A DNA stretch of 64,000 nt from Mesorhizobium sp. ORS 3359 (GTDB lineage: Bacteria; Pseudomonadota; Alphaproteobacteria; Rhizobiales; Rhizobiaceae), in NCBI GenBank assembly GCA_000824845.1, contig CCNC01000033.1, forward strand, positions 1 to 64,000. Direction: 5' to 3'. The position numbers were made by a program, and so were the translations under genes. Shown here piece after piece: positions 7,608 through 16,016 of this stretch (position 1 is its first letter; each line of letters opens with the position of its first letter). The notes beneath the pieces were generated by a model. It worked only from the letters and a program-made list of their open reading frames with translations, searched no databases and was not told the origin of the DNA.

Positions 7608-9685
7608 GTCCCGCAGTCCAAAAACATACACGCAACGGCGCCGCCGACGACCTGCCCCCCGATGTCGATCTCGACGTAGAGGACGAGGCGGCGGAGGAGA
7701 TCGTCGAACCCGAGGCTTTGCCGAGCGGCCCCGATGTCGCCTTCACGGCCATCGACTGGACGCCGCATGCCGGCGATGCCGACGGCATGGTCGGCGCCGA
7801 GGTGATCCAGACCTTCGTCAAGCGGCTGCCCAACCAGCCCGGCGTCTATCGCATGATGAACGCCGCCGGCGACGTGCTCTATGTCGGCAAGGCGCGCAGC
7901 CTGAAGAAGCGCGTCACCAATTATGCGCAGGGGAGGTTCCACACCGCCCGCATCGGCCGCATGGTGCGCGAGACGGCGACGATGGAATTCGTCGTCACTC
8001 GCACCGAGATCGAGGCGCTGCTGCTCGAGGCGAACCTCATCAAGCGGCTAAGGCCACGCTTCAACGTGCTGATGCGGGACGACAAGTCGTTTCCCTATAT
8101 CCTGCTCACCGGTGACCATGTCTCGCCCGGCATCTACAAGCATCGCGGCGCGCGCTCGCGAAAAGGCGACTATTTCGGCCCCTTCGCCTCGGCCGGCGCG
8201 GTCGGCCGCACCATCAATTCGCTGCAGCGCGCCTTCCTGCTTCGAAGCTGCACCAACTCCTTCTACGAGAACCGCACGCGGCCTTGCCTGCTCTACCAGA
8301 TCAAGCGCTGCGCCGGGCCCTGCACCGGCGAGATCTCGCATGAGGGCTATGCCGAGCTGGTCGCGGAGGCCAAGGATTTTCTCTCCGGCCGCAGCCAGAA
8401 GGTGAAGACCGAAATCTCGGCCGCCATGCAGCAGGCTTCGGCAGAGCTCGACTTCGAGCGCGCCGCCATCTACCGCGATCGGCTTGCCGCGCTCTCCCAT
8501 GTGCAGGCGCATCAGGGCATCAACCCGCAGACGGTGGAGGAGGCCGACGTCTTCGCCATCCATCAGGAGGGCGGCCAGACCTGCATCCAGGTGTTCTTCT
8601 TCCGCACCGGCCAGAACTGGGGCAACCGCGCCTATTTCCCCAAGGCCGATCCGGCGCTGGAGCCGGCCGAGGTCCTGGGCTCGTTCCTGGCGCAGTTCTA
8701 TGACGACAAGCTGCCGGCGCGCACGCTGCTTCTGTCGCAGGTCGCGCAGGAGCAGGAACTGCTCGCCGAAGCACTGTCCACCCATGCCGGCCGCAAAATT
8801 ACGATCTCGGTGCCGCAGCGCGGCGAGAAGAAGGACCTGACCGATCACGCACTGCAGAACGCCCGCGAAGCCCTCGGCCGCAGGCTGGCGGAGACCTCGA
8901 CGCAGGCGCGGCTGCTGCAGGGATTCGCCGAGACCTTCGGCCTGGAAAAGCCGCCGGTGCGCATCGAGGTCTACGACAACTCGCACATCATGGGCACCAA
9001 TGCGGTCGGCGCTATGGTCGTCGCCGGGCCGGAAGGTTTCGTGAAGAACCAGTACCGGAAATTCAACATCCGCTCGACCGAGATCACGCCGGGCGACGAT
9101 TTCGGCATGATGCGCGAGGTGATGCAGCGGCGTTTCTCGCGGCTGCTCAAGGAGCATGGCGACGAGCAGCTCGGTGCAACCGCGGACGATGCGGGCGAGG
9201 AGGATCTGGTCGCCGGCAATGGCGGCTTCCCGGCCTGGCCCGACGTCATCCTGATCGACGGCGGCCAGGGCCAGATGACGGCGGTGCGCCAGATCCTTGC
9301 CGATCTCGGCATCGAGGATCGGGTTGTCGCCATCGGCATCGCCAAGGGCCCGGACCGCGATGCCGGCCGCGAGCGCTTCTTTGTCAAGGGCAGGGAAAGC
9401 TTCATGTTGCCGGTGCGCGACCCGGTGCTCTATTTCGTCCAGCGCCTGCGCGACGAGGTGCACCGCTTTGCCATCGGCTCGCACCGCGCGCGGCGCAAGA
9501 AGGAGATGGTGAAAAGCCCGCTCGACGAGATCGCCGGCATTGGACCCGGCCGCAAGCGCGCCCTGCTGCTCGCCTTCGGCACCGCCAAGGCCGTCAGCCG
9601 CGCCGCGGTCGAGGACCTGGTCAAGGTCGACGGCATTTCCGAGCATGTGGCGAAGCTGGTCTACAATCATTTTCATGAGAGCTGA
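7604..9685 (+). CDS. uvrC: Excinuclease ABC subunit C
   Basis: The 693-residue protein makes the dual incisions of nucleotide excision repair with UvrB. Domain order: an acidic 70-residue N-terminal extension; a GIY-YIG nuclease at about 75-155 ([24 protein letters not shown]); the Cys-rich block [13 protein letters not shown]; a UVR motif near 280; the RNase H-like endonuclease domain ([20 protein letters not shown] type, [10 protein letters not shown]); and C-terminal HhH motifs ([26 protein letters not shown]). The ATG at 7604 overlaps the SDR stop and is preferred to an in-frame start 33 bases upstream. Confidence 0.97.
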   Translation: MSPAVQKHTRNGAADDLPPDVDLDVEDEAAEEIVEPEALPSGPDVAFTAIDWTPHAGDADGMVGAEVIQTFVKRLPNQPGVYRMMNAAGDVLYVGKARSLKKRVTNYAQGRFHTARIGRMVRETATMEFVVTRTEIEALLLEANLIKRLRPRFNVLMRDDKSFPYILLTGDHVSPGIYKHRGARSRKGDYFGPFASAGAVGRTINSLQRAFLLRSCTNSFYENRTRPCLLYQIKRCAGPCTGEISHEGYAELVAEAKDFLSGRSQKVKTEISAAMQQASAELDFERAAIYRDRLAALSHVQAHQGINPQTVEEADVFAIHQEGGQTCIQVFFFRTGQNWGNRAYFPKADPALEPAEVLGSFLAQFYDDKLPARTLLLSQVAQEQELLAEALSTHAGRKITISVPQRGEKKDLTDHALQNAREALGRRLAETSTQARLLQGFAETFGLEKPPVRIEVYDNSHIMGTNAVGAMVVAGPEGFVKNQYRKFNIRSTEITPGDDFGMMREVMQRRFSRLLKEHGDEQLGATADDAGEEDLVAGNGGFPAWPDVILIDGGQGQMTAVRQILADLGIEDRVVAIGIAKGPDRDAGRERFFVKGRESFMLPVRDPVLYFVQRLRDEVHRFAIGSHRARRKKEMVKSPLDEIAGIGPGRKRALLLAFGTAKAVSRAAVEDLVKVDGISEHVAKLVYNHFHES

Positions 9686-9774
9686 GGCGGTTGGGCAGGG
9701 CACGACAGTTTGGCGAAGGTGTCAGCATGTCGAGGGATGCTGTACCTTGGCGGTCGGCTCAGACGCCCGTCCCA

Positions 9775-9966
9775 TCGTCATCCACGGGCGGAGCAAGGAG
9801 CGAAGCGACGCGGCGCAGACCCGAGGATCCATTCCGTGACTTACGAGCTTTGCGGCGATGCAGAACGGCCTCTGTTCTGCATCGTCTCCACACTCCGCGC
9901 GAGGTCACGGAATGGATCCTCGGGTCTGCGCGTCCGCTTCGCTCCCGCTCCGCCCGTGGATGACGA
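9775..9966. repeat. Large nested palindromic intergenic element
   Basis: Arms at 9775-9840 and 9904-9966 are near-perfect inverted copies, starting TCGTCATCCACGGGCGGAG and ending with its complement. A second hairpin (CGATGCAGAAC at 9856-9866 with its complement at 9874-9884) lies inside the loop. It sits between uvrC and pgsA and contains no gene. The structure suggests a miniature palindromic element of the kind scattered through Mesorhizobium genomes, possibly transcribed as a long hairpin. I see no second copy in this window. Confidence 0.88.
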
Positions 9967-10155
9967 AGCTGCCTGGGCTTCGCCAATCTCCAACGTTGCG
10001 AGAATAGGCCGACATCGAAGCCGCCAATCCTCGACCTCTGAGGAAGAAATCCGGGAGCCGAGCGAAGTGCTTCACAACGCCCCTCACGGCATTTTTCCCT
10101 GTCCAATCGAATCTCGGCTGTTGACCCCCTACATTGGCTTCTGATTTGAGTACCT

Positions 10156-10779
10156 GTGGCGGTGGAGATTTCCCGAGACGACATGGCACAACGCGCGTTC
10201 AACCTGCCGAACATCCTCACCTACGCCCGCATTGTCGCGGTGCCGCTGGTCGTGCTGTGCTTTTTTCTCGAAGGCCATCTGAAGTCGTCCGACTTCGCCC
10301 GCTGGTCGGCGCTGGTCATTTTCCTGCTTGCCTCGATCACCGATTACTTTGACGGCTATTTCGCGCGCGCCTGGCAGCAGACTTCCAACATCGGCAAGAT
10401 GCTCGATCCGATCGCCGACAAATTGCTGGTCGCCACCTGCCTGCTCCTGCTTGCGGCCGATACAGACCGCCACGCCGGCATCGCCGGCTGGTCGCTGTGG
10501 GCGGCGATCATCATCCTGTGCCGTGAGATCCTGGTTTCGGGCCTGCGCGAATATCTGGCCGCCTTGAAAGTGTCGGTGCCGGTGACGCAGCTTGCCAAGT
10601 GGAAGACCACCATCCAGATGGTCGCTATCGCCTTCCTGCTGGTCGGCCCGGCCGGCGACAAGATATTTCCGCTGACCACACAGATCGGCCTGGTGCTGTT
10701 GTGGGTCGCGGCCCTCGTTACGCTCTACACCGGCTACGACTATTTCCGCGCCGGCCTCAAGCACATCATGGACGAGTGA
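10156..10779 (+). CDS. pgsA: CDP-diacylglycerol-glycerol-3-phosphate 3-phosphatidyltransferase
   Basis: The 207-residue integral membrane enzyme forms phosphatidylglycerol phosphate from CDP-diacylglycerol. The CDP-alcohol phosphatidyltransferase motif (DG-x2-AR-x8-G-x3-D-x3-D) is complete in DGYFARAWQQTSNIGKMLDP followed by IADK. Four to six hydrophobic segments flank it, and NLPNILTYARIVAVP is the usual N-terminus. The start is GTG 10156; an ATG at 10183 would remove nine residues and cannot be excluded. moaD follows after one base. Confidence 0.93.
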   Translation: MAVEISRDDMAQRAFNLPNILTYARIVAVPLVVLCFFLEGHLKSSDFARWSALVIFLLASITDYFDGYFARAWQQTSNIGKMLDPIADKLLVATCLLLLAADTDRHAGIAGWSLWAAIIILCREILVSGLREYLAALKVSVPVTQLAKWKTTIQMVAIAFLLVGPAGDKIFPLTTQIGLVLLWVAALVTLYTGYDYFRAGLKHIMDE

Positions 10780-10780
10780 G

Positions 10781-11038
10781 ATGTCCACCAAGCTCATCTA
10801 TTTCGCCTGGGTACGCGAGCGGATCGGCAAGCCGGAAGAGGACGTCGACTTGCCGTCCGGCATCGAGACGGTGGGCGACCTGCTGCGCTGGCTGAAGTCG
10901 CGCGGCGAGGAATATGAGAACGCCCTGCAATACCCCGATGTCATCCGCGTCGCCATCAACCAGGAACATGTCGGTCACCGCGAGAAGATCGCCGGTGCGC
11001 GCGAGATCGCGCTGTTTCCGCCGATGACCGGGGGTTGA
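10781..11038 (+). CDS. moaD: Molybdopterin synthase sulfur carrier subunit
   Basis: An 85-residue ubiquitin-like protein ending in the required Gly-Gly (PPMTGG), which is thiocarboxylated and donates sulfur for molybdopterin. The start MSTKLIYFAWVRERIG is typical. It lies one base after pgsA and directly before moaE, so the pair makes both molybdopterin synthase subunits. The molybdopterin oxidoreductase at 32473 is a potential user of the cofactor. Confidence 0.96.
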   Translation: MSTKLIYFAWVRERIGKPEEDVDLPSGIETVGDLLRWLKSRGEEYENALQYPDVIRVAINQEHVGHREKIAGAREIALFPPMTGG

Positions 11039-11039
11039 G

Positions 11040-11516
11040 ATGTCAGGCGTCGTGCCCGCCATCCGCATCCAGCGCGAGGATTTCGACGTCGACGCCGAGA
11101 TCTTCGGCCTGACCAAGGGCCGGACCGATATCGGCGCCGTGGTCACTTTTTCCGGCCTTTGCCGCGACGAGCAGGGCGCGCTGTCGGCGCTCGAGCTCGA
11201 GCACTATCCCGGCATGGCGGAGGCCGAGATCGGCCGCATCGCGGCTGAGGCCGTCGAACGGTGGCCGCTGCAGGGGCTCACCGTCATCCATCGCCACGGC
11301 AAGATAATGCCGGGCGAGAACATCGTGCTGGTGGTCGCGGCCTCGTCGCACCGGCAGGCGGCCTTCGAGGCCGCGAATTTCCTGATGGACTATCTGAAGT
11401 CGCGCGCTCCCTTCTGGAAGAAGGAGTATCTTGCCGATGGCTCCGAGGGCGGCTGGCTCGAGGCCAAGGAAGCCGACGACCAAGCGGCGGACCGCTGGAA
11501 GAAACAGGGCGAATAA
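11040..11516 (+). CDS. moaE: Molybdopterin synthase catalytic subunit
   Basis: The 158-residue large subunit converts precursor Z (cPMP) to molybdopterin with MoaD. Typical blocks are present: DIGAVVTFSGLCRD, LELEHYPGMAE, LTVIHRHGKIMPGENIVLVV, SSHRQAAFEAANFLMDYLKS and the lysine motif APFWKKEY. It starts one base after the moaD stop. Confidence 0.96.
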   Translation: MSGVVPAIRIQREDFDVDAEIFGLTKGRTDIGAVVTFSGLCRDEQGALSALELEHYPGMAEAEIGRIAAEAVERWPLQGLTVIHRHGKIMPGENIVLVVAASSHRQAAFEAANFLMDYLKSRAPFWKKEYLADGSEGGWLEAKEADDQAADRWKKQGE

Positions 11517-11567
11517 GACTACGACCGGATATCCGACGGGTTGCGCGGTACCCACAGAGGCAGTCGA

Positions 11568-11777
11568 ATGTCTTCGAAATCAGACAGATGGCTACCCGTA
11601 ACTTCTACCCTCGATAAGGCGCCGAGCGAACCCGTGCTCTGCCCTTCCTGTCAAGCAGCGACCCTCGTCGTGCATGACGTTCCGTTTGGCAACGAAGGTA
11701 GGTTCGAGCGCTGGATCCATTGTCCTGCATGCAAGGACGGCAGGCAGATCCTGTATGGCCCGAGAACCTTAAACTGA
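11568..11777 (+). CDS. Small zinc-ribbon-like protein of unknown function
   Basis: The 69-residue frame holds two CPxC knuckles 23 residues apart (LCPSCQAAT and HCPACKDG), consistent with a structural zinc ribbon. A GAGG ribosome site lies a few bases before ATG 11568. The frame follows moaE in the same direction, 50 bases away. No family is recognised; the zinc ribbon is the only support for its being real. Confidence 0.55.
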   Translation: MSSKSDRWLPVTSTLDKAPSEPVLCPSCQAATLVVHDVPFGNEGRFERWIHCPACKDGRQILYGPRTLN

Positions 11778-11859
11778 CCGGCGTCGCCTGCGGCCATCGA
11801 TTGACCGCAATCCTTCCCGAGCTTGCCAATCGGTTTGATTTGCTTGACGGAGCAATCTC

Positions 11860-12273
11860 ATGCTGGACCGCGTCGCGGAGTTCTTCATCTTCGGGCTGGT
11901 GCCGCTGGTCGTCGGCGTGCTCGCCGTGCCGGAAGTGACCAAGGCCGGCGAGAAGACCATCGCCGGCGAGGTGACCTATCGCGAGCGCATCGCTTTGCCG
12001 CCAGATGCCGTGCTCGTGGTCGAGCTTGCCGACGTCTCGCTGGCCGATGCGCCGGCAGCCGTGATCGCCAAGCGCAGGATAGCGCCCACCGGACAGGTGC
12101 CGATCAAGTTCGACATCGGTTTCGACCCCAATGCGATCCAGAAGGGCCGGACCTATGCGCTGCAGGCGCGTATCACGGTCGGCGAGCGGCTGATGTTCAT
12201 CACCGACACGAGCCACCAGCTCGATCCGCTGGCCGGCGGTCATCAGGGCATCGTCTTGAAACGGGCTGGTTGA
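11860..12273 (+). CDS. YbaY/YscW-family protein
   Basis: The 137-residue protein has a hydrophobic N-terminus (FFIFGLVPLVVGVLAV), then the YbaY-type beta-sandwich: IAGEVTYRERIALPPDAVLV, VELADVSLADAPA, GQVPIKFDIGFDP and YALQARITVGERLMFITDT. Relatives are envelope lipoproteins, but no lipobox cysteine is evident here, so it is probably secreted or membrane-anchored. It lies just upstream of the fluoride riboswitch but is probably not part of that locus. Confidence 0.85.
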   Translation: MLDRVAEFFIFGLVPLVVGVLAVPEVTKAGEKTIAGEVTYRERIALPPDAVLVVELADVSLADAPAAVIAKRRIAPTGQVPIKFDIGFDPNAIQKGRTYALQARITVGERLMFITDTSHQLDPLAGGHQGIVLKRAG

Positions 12274-12308
12274 CCGCGCCTCGGTGACCGCCTAGGTTTC
12301 CGGAAAAT

Positions 12309-12390
12309 GGGGATGGGGTTCCCCCGAAACCGCCCTTATGGGCTGATGACTCCTGCCAGGCGTGCTCTTGCGCGGCAGGATTTGTTTTTT
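12309..12390 (+). promoter_or_regulatory. Fluoride riboswitch (crcB motif) with terminator platform
   Basis: The aptamer (about 12309-12356) shows the conserved crcB-motif order: GGGGATGGGGTTCCCCC, then GAAACCGCCC, TTAT, GGGCTGATGACTCCTGCC. The 3' part of the aptamer overlaps the 5' arm of an intrinsic terminator, so fluoride binding would favour read-through into the two crcB genes. Position 70-150 bases before crcB agrees with known examples. Recognition is by consensus; an Infernal search against the Rfam fluoride model would confirm it. Confidence 0.92.
12351..12390 (+). terminator. Riboswitch expression-platform terminator
   Basis: TCCTGCC (12351-12357) pairs with GGCAGGA (12374-12380) and is followed by TTTGTTTTTT. 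The left arm is shared with the aptamer 3' end. Confidence 0.88.
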
Positions 12391-12460
12391 CCGCTCGCAT
12401 CATGCCTGATTTCGTGAGGTGATTCCCGTGCGGGAATCGCATTGGAAAGGCATTGAGACG

Positions 12461-12874
12461 ATGACCCTTGCGGCCTGCGCCCTGGTCCTGATCGGCGGTT
12501 TCCTCGGCGGCATATCCCGCTTCTTCCTCTCCGGCGTGATTGGTCGTGGGGTCGGCGAGACCTTTCCCTGGGGCACGCTGGCGGTCAACGTTTCCGGCGC
12601 CCTTGCCATCGGCGCCTTCGCCGGCGCCGCGCGGGCGGTCGGCGGCGTCTTCGCCAGCGATCTCGTGCGCGACCTGATCGTCGTCGGTCTATTCGGCGGC
12701 TACACCACCGTGTCGTCCTTCTGCCTGCAGACGCTCAACCTCGCGCTCGACGGGGAGGGGCGGCTCGCGGCCTTCAACGTCGTGGCCTCGTCGGTTCTGT
12801 GCGTGCTGTTCGTCGCCCTCGGCTTTTGGGCGATCGTCTGGCTAGCTGGTTCAACCACCGGGGTTGCGGGCTGA
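12461..12874 (+). CDS. crcB: Fluoride exporter CrcB/Fluc, first copy
   Basis: A 137-residue four-helix membrane protein: GGFLGGISRFFLSG at the N-terminus, FPWGTLAVNVSGALAIG (central Asn), and GLFGGYTTVSSFCLQTL with the GGxTTxSSF pore motif. Fluc channels are dual-topology dimers that expel fluoride. The start ATG 12461 follows a short hairpin GATTCCCG-TG-CGGGAATC (12421-12438). Controlled by the riboswitch; the next gene is a paralog, suggesting an obligate heterodimer. Confidence 0.95.
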   Translation: MTLAACALVLIGGFLGGISRFFLSGVIGRGVGETFPWGTLAVNVSGALAIGAFAGAARAVGGVFASDLVRDLIVVGLFGGYTTVSSFCLQTLNLALDGEGRLAAFNVVASSVLCVLFVALGFWAIVWLAGSTTGVAG

Positions 12875-12877
12875 GCG

Positions 12878-13315
12878 ATGACGGACAGACAGGCGGCAAT
12901 GCGGCTTTACCTGGCGGTCGGCTGCGGCGCGGCGATCGGCTCCCTGACCCGGTTCCTGTCGGGCTACGTCGTCGTCTCGCTGCTCGGCCTGAACGCTCTA
13001 TGGTCGACCGCTTTCGTCAACATCGTCGGCTCCTGGGTCATCATGGCCTTCGCGACGCTGACCGGACCGGATGGGCGCATGATGGTCGGACCGGTCAGCC
13101 GCAATTTCGTCATGGCCGGCTTTTGCGGCGGCCTCACAACGTTTTCGGCGATGAGCCTCGACACCTTCATGCTGCTGTTCGAGGGCGACTTGCCGCTGGC
13201 CGCGACCTATCTCATCAGTGTGGTCGGGCTGTCACTCGTCGCGGCGTGGCTGGGTTATCTCATGGCATCCAGGCTCAACCGCTTGCCGAAAGGCAGTCAG
13301 GCAACGGGTAGCTAG
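12878..13315 (+). CDS. crcB: Fluoride exporter CrcB/Fluc, second copy
   Basis: A 145-residue paralog of the preceding protein, three bases downstream. It keeps [33 protein letters not shown] and [17 protein letters not shown], the pore-lining helix-break region. Tandem crcB genes usually encode the two subunits of an antiparallel heterodimer. The TAG stop lies inside the left end of an intergenic repeat. Confidence 0.95.
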   Translation: MTDRQAAMRLYLAVGCGAAIGSLTRFLSGYVVVSLLGLNALWSTAFVNIVGSWVIMAFATLTGPDGRMMVGPVSRNFVMAGFCGGLTTFSAMSLDTFMLLFEGDLPLAATYLISVVGLSLVAAWLGYLMASRLNRLPKGSQATGS

Positions 13316-13416
13316 AGCAATTCCAGGAATAGTGTGAGCGGTTTTCCGTCCGGAATTGCGTCAAACAAAGAGATAGAGCGGTTCGCCGTTTTCTGTGAAA
13401 CGGTGAAACGCTCCAG
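13312..13416. repeat. Intergenic repeat with CTAGAGC/GCTCCAG ends
   Basis: The 105-bp segment has inverted ends (CTAGAGC and GCTCCAG), an internal GCAATTCC/GGAATTGC pair and a GAGCGGTT direct repeat. It matches from memory a common Mesorhizobium intergenic element. It supplies the crcB2 stop codon at its left end and abuts the ribosome site of the DUF190 gene at its right. Confidence 0.75.
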
Positions 13417-13426
13417 GGAGGAAAAC

Positions 13427-13771
13427 ATGGAACTTCCCGCGCAATGCGCGCTGCTCAGGATCTTCTTCGGCGAGGACGACAGGGCGGCCGACGGCAAGCC
13501 GCTGCACGAGGCGATCGTTATCAAGGCGCGCGAAGCCGGCATGGCCGGCGCCACCGTGCTGCGCGGGCCGCTGGGCTTCGGCCGCTCCAGCGTGCTCCAC
13601 ACCGCCAAGATCCTGCGCCTGTCGCAGGATCTGCCCATCGTCGTCGAGATCGTCGATGCGCCGGAGAAGATCGATGCGCTGATCCCTGCGATCAAGGCGC
13701 TGACGAGTGAGAAGAGCTGCCTGATCACCAGGGAGAAGGTCGAGGTCATCCGCTACGGCGACGGAGACTGA
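13427..13771 (+). CDS. DUF190 PII-like protein
   Basis: A 114-residue protein of the DUF190 family: ALLRIFFGEDDRAADGKPLH, EAIVIKAREAGMAGATVLRG, PLGFGRSS, SQDLPIVVEIVDAPEKID. The fold is related to PII signalling proteins. DUF190 genes often accompany crcB, so a role in fluoride response is likely, though its biochemical function is not established. AGGGAGG is an excellent ribosome site for ATG 13427. An upstream in-frame extension runs through the repeat and is rejected. Confidence 0.9.
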   Translation: MELPAQCALLRIFFGEDDRAADGKPLHEAIVIKAREAGMAGATVLRGPLGFGRSSVLHTAKILRLSQDLPIVVEIVDAPEKIDALIPAIKALTSEKSCLITREKVEVIRYGDGD

Positions 13772-13779
13772 GCTCTCGA

Positions 13780-13986
13780 TCACCGGTGGCGAAGACGGCG
13801 GCCGATCGTATCCTCATCGAAAATGCCGGCGGAAAACAGCTTCATGGCTTCGATCGCCAAGTCAGAAGCCTCGGAGCTGCCGCGGGCAATGCCTCGCTCC
13901 ACACAGACCTGATCATAGATGCGCTTCAGCAGGACGAGATCGTCCGGATAGGCTATGCCGCTTTTGGAAACATGGGGGCCGATCAT
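13780..13986 (-). CDS. Small conserved hypothetical protein
   Basis: The 68-residue product starts MIGPHVSKSGIAYPDDLVLL and is mostly helical with no membrane segment. GGAGG lies five bases before ATG 13986, which makes this start much better than the long open extension upstream that runs antisense to ndk. It is convergent with the DUF190 gene. No function is suggested. Confidence 0.7.
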   Translation of the reverse strand: MIGPHVSKSGIAYPDDLVLLKRIYDQVCVERGIARGSSEASDLAIEAMKLFSAGIFDEDTIGRRLRHR

Positions 13987-14098
13987 CGCATCCTCCATTG
14001 TTGGACGGAAGCATGACAGAAGCTCGCGGGGGCGGTGAGCCTTCCATCGCAAGACCGGCACCATAGGGCGCTGCGTCGGTCGCGCATTCACCCATGTT

Positions 14099-14126
14099 AA
14101 AAAAGGCGGCCCGAGGGCCGCCTTCT
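14099..14126 (-). terminator. Rho-independent terminator of ndk
   Basis: Read on the minus strand, GGCGGCCC and GGGCCGCC form a hairpin with a 2-base loop followed by a run of six T residues. Confidence 0.88.
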
Positions 14127-14150
14127 GTATCCCGGAAGGTTTCAGCTGAC

Positions 14151-14573
14151 TCAGCCGACGATCTCGGTGTCCGAGAACCAATACTTGATCTCCTGCGCGG
14201 CGGTCTCCGGCGCGTCGGAGCCGTGCACCGAGTTCTCGCCGATCGACAGCGCATGCACCTTGCGGATGGTGCCTTCGGCGGCGTTTGCCGGGTTGGTGGC
14301 GCCCATCACTTCGCGATTCCGGGCGATGGCGTTCTCGCCTTCCAGGACCTGCACGATGGTCGGAGCAGACGACATGAATTCCACCAACTCGCCGAAGAAC
14401 GGGCGATCCCTGTGGACGGCGTAGAAACCTTCGGCCTCGCGGCGGCTCATCCACACGCGGCGCGATGCGACGACGCGCAGGCCGGCGTCTTCCAGCATCT
14501 TGGTGATGGCGCCCGTCAGGTTGCGCCTGGTCGCGTCCGGCTTGATCATGGAGAAGGTGCGTTCGATCGCCAT
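14151..14573 (-). CDS. ndk: Nucleoside diphosphate kinase
   Basis: The 140-residue enzyme balances nucleoside triphosphates. It has [20 protein letters not shown] (P-loop-like KPD), [45 protein letters not shown] and the active-site histidine in [12 protein letters not shown]. Length and motifs are fully standard. It is monocistronic, with its own terminator. Confidence 0.98.
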   Translation of the reverse strand: MAIERTFSMIKPDATRRNLTGAITKMLEDAGLRVVASRRVWMSRREAEGFYAVHRDRPFFGELVEFMSSAPTIVQVLEGENAIARNREVMGATNPANAAEGTIRKVHALSIGENSVHGSDAPETAAQEIKYWFSDTEIVG

Positions 14574-14751
14574 AGGGTCGTCCTTGTTCTTGGGAATGGA
14601 AATTGGAGTGGCGGGCTCTATACAAGCCGCCCGGCGGCTTGCCAAGGGGAGGCGGCTTCTGGTCAAGGCGGGTCCTTTGCGGGATAATTAAACGGCTGCA
14701 TGCGCTTCGGGCGCTTGCTCCCGAACGCTCGCGGCGGCGGAGCCGGAGGCG

Positions 14752-14958
14752 ATGAACTGGCCTTATCTCAGACGCGGCGACATCGTGGGTATCGTCTTCA
14801 TGGCGCTCATATGCGCCGTGATCGCCTTCTTCCTGCTGGTTCTGCCGGCGCCGGATCACAATTTCGGCTTCGGCCCGGAATGGCAATGTACGCGCATGGG
14901 TGAAGGCGATCCGATCTGTGTCAAGCTGATCGACAAGGACGCGCTCAAGCGGAATTAA
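14752..14958 (+). CDS. Small single-pass membrane protein
   Basis: The 68-residue product has one transmembrane helix (residues about 10-32, IVGIVFMALICAVIAFFLLV) followed by a short outer tail with two cysteines (WQCTRMGEGDPICVKLI). The cysteine spacing suggests a periplasmic disulfide. A GGAGG sequence lies eight bases upstream of the ATG. Function unknown. Confidence 0.8.
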   Translation: MNWPYLRRGDIVGIVFMALICAVIAFFLLVLPAPDHNFGFGPEWQCTRMGEGDPICVKLIDKDALKRN

Positions 14959-15251
14959 AGCGCTATCTCAATGGTCACGATCGGCGCGTCGCCGGCCTTC
15001 AGTCTTTCACCTTGCCGCACCGACGCCTTGACGGGCAAAAGCAGGCTGCCCGAGGCCTTGTCGGGGAAAAGCGACGTAGTCCATTTTGTCTTGCCGATGA
15101 CAGCCGTCACACCAAGCGAGCCCCAGGGGCGCGCTAGCCCCGCCATGGCCGCCTTGATCCGCGTGGCGACATCCGTTGGCAGCGTGATGAAATGCCAACC
15201 GCCCTTGCCGGGGTAGACCCAGATCCCGCCCTGGATCTCATAACGCAGCAT
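14955..15251 (-). CDS. DUF1905 domain protein
   Basis: The 98-residue protein matches the DUF1905 beta-barrel: GGIWVYPGKGGWHFITLP, WGSLGVTAVIGKTKWTTSLF and LLLPVKASVRQGERLKAGDA. The family is of unknown function. ATG 15251 is used; a GTG at 15272 overlapping the stop of the upstream GST gene is an alternative that would couple the two. It ends convergent with the small membrane protein gene, overlapping by four bases. Confidence 0.85.
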   Translation of the reverse strand: MLRYEIQGGIWVYPGKGGWHFITLPTDVATRIKAAMAGLARPWGSLGVTAVIGKTKWTTSLFPDKASGSLLLPVKASVRQGERLKAGDAPIVTIEIAL

Positions 15252-15268
15252 GGCGATTCCGACGGCCG

Positions 15269-15961
15269 TCACGCCGCCGCCGCGACCTGCCGTCCGATAC
15301 CGCCATGCAGGTCGAGGCAGCGCTCGAACCAGCGGGCGATGCTGTCGCCGTCATCGAGCAACTGGAAAGGCGAGGCGATGCGTCCCCATTGCAGCGCGCC
15401 GAACACGATGTAATCGGCAAACAGCGGCGCCTCGCCGCCGATGAAGGGCTGGTAGGTGAGCGTCGAACGCAGCGGCTCCAGCGCGGCGCGGAAGGCCGCG
15501 AGCCCGGCATCGCGGTTGGCCACCACCTCTTCCAGGCGCTTGCCGTAGCGCTGCTCGCGGCTTTCGCGGAAATAGGCGGCGTTGGGCTCGTCTTGCATGT
15601 CATGCAGATCGGTCAGCGCCACCGTCGCGACGTAGGGATGGATGGTGAATTGCGACCAGCGCTCGATGAAGCGCGCCAGCGCCTTGCCGCCTTCGCCGGC
15701 AAACAGGGTAGGCCGATCCGGATAGGCTTCGTCGAGATAGAGCGCGATGGCGAAGGAATCGGCCACCACGCGCTCGCCGTCGCGGATCACCGGCACCGTC
15801 TTCGACGCGCCGCTCTCGACTTTGGGCACATCGAGGAAGCGCGTCGGCACCTTGGTGACGGCGAGCCCCTTATGCGCCAGCGCCATCTTGGTCTTCCAGC
15901 AATGCGGACTGAACGGGCGTGCTGCATCGTGGCCGACGAGGTCGTAAAGCAGAATGGTCAT
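15269..15961 (-). CDS. Glutathione S-transferase family protein (beta-etherase-like)
   Basis: The 230-residue protein begins MTILLYDLVGHDAARPFSPH, where the SPHCWKTKMALAHKG segment holds the Ser/Cys start of helix 1. It continues with the glutathione-site blocks KTVPVIRDGE and VVADSFAIALYLDEAYPDRP. The first motif resembles LigE/LigF-like GSTs, but substrate use cannot be inferred. The DUF1905 gene follows immediately. Confidence 0.87.
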   Translation of the reverse strand: MTILLYDLVGHDAARPFSPHCWKTKMALAHKGLAVTKVPTRFLDVPKVESGASKTVPVIRDGERVVADSFAIALYLDEAYPDRPTLFAGEGGKALARFIERWSQFTIHPYVATVALTDLHDMQDEPNAAYFRESREQRYGKRLEEVVANRDAGLAAFRAALEPLRSTLTYQPFIGGEAPLFADYIVFGALQWGRIASPFQLLDDGDSIARWFERCLDLHGGIGRQVAAAA

Positions 15962-16016
15962 TGGCGGGTCCGTTGCTGCGGGTTACGTAGAGCCAAGATT
16001 CGTGGCGAACCGGTGG

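Noticed and set aside
8048..9703. 551-codon open frame antisense to uvrC
   Set aside because: It is the reverse-strand shadow of a high-GC gene; the uvrC domains account for the DNA and the antisense product has no recognisable domain.
12421..12438. GATTCCCG-TG-CGGGAATC hairpin before crcB as a second terminator
   Set aside because: No T tract follows; it is probably incidental or a small repeat.
13780..14886. Long minus-strand frame spanning ndk
   Set aside because: Only its last 69 codons have a good ribosome site and natural sequence; the rest is out-of-frame ndk.
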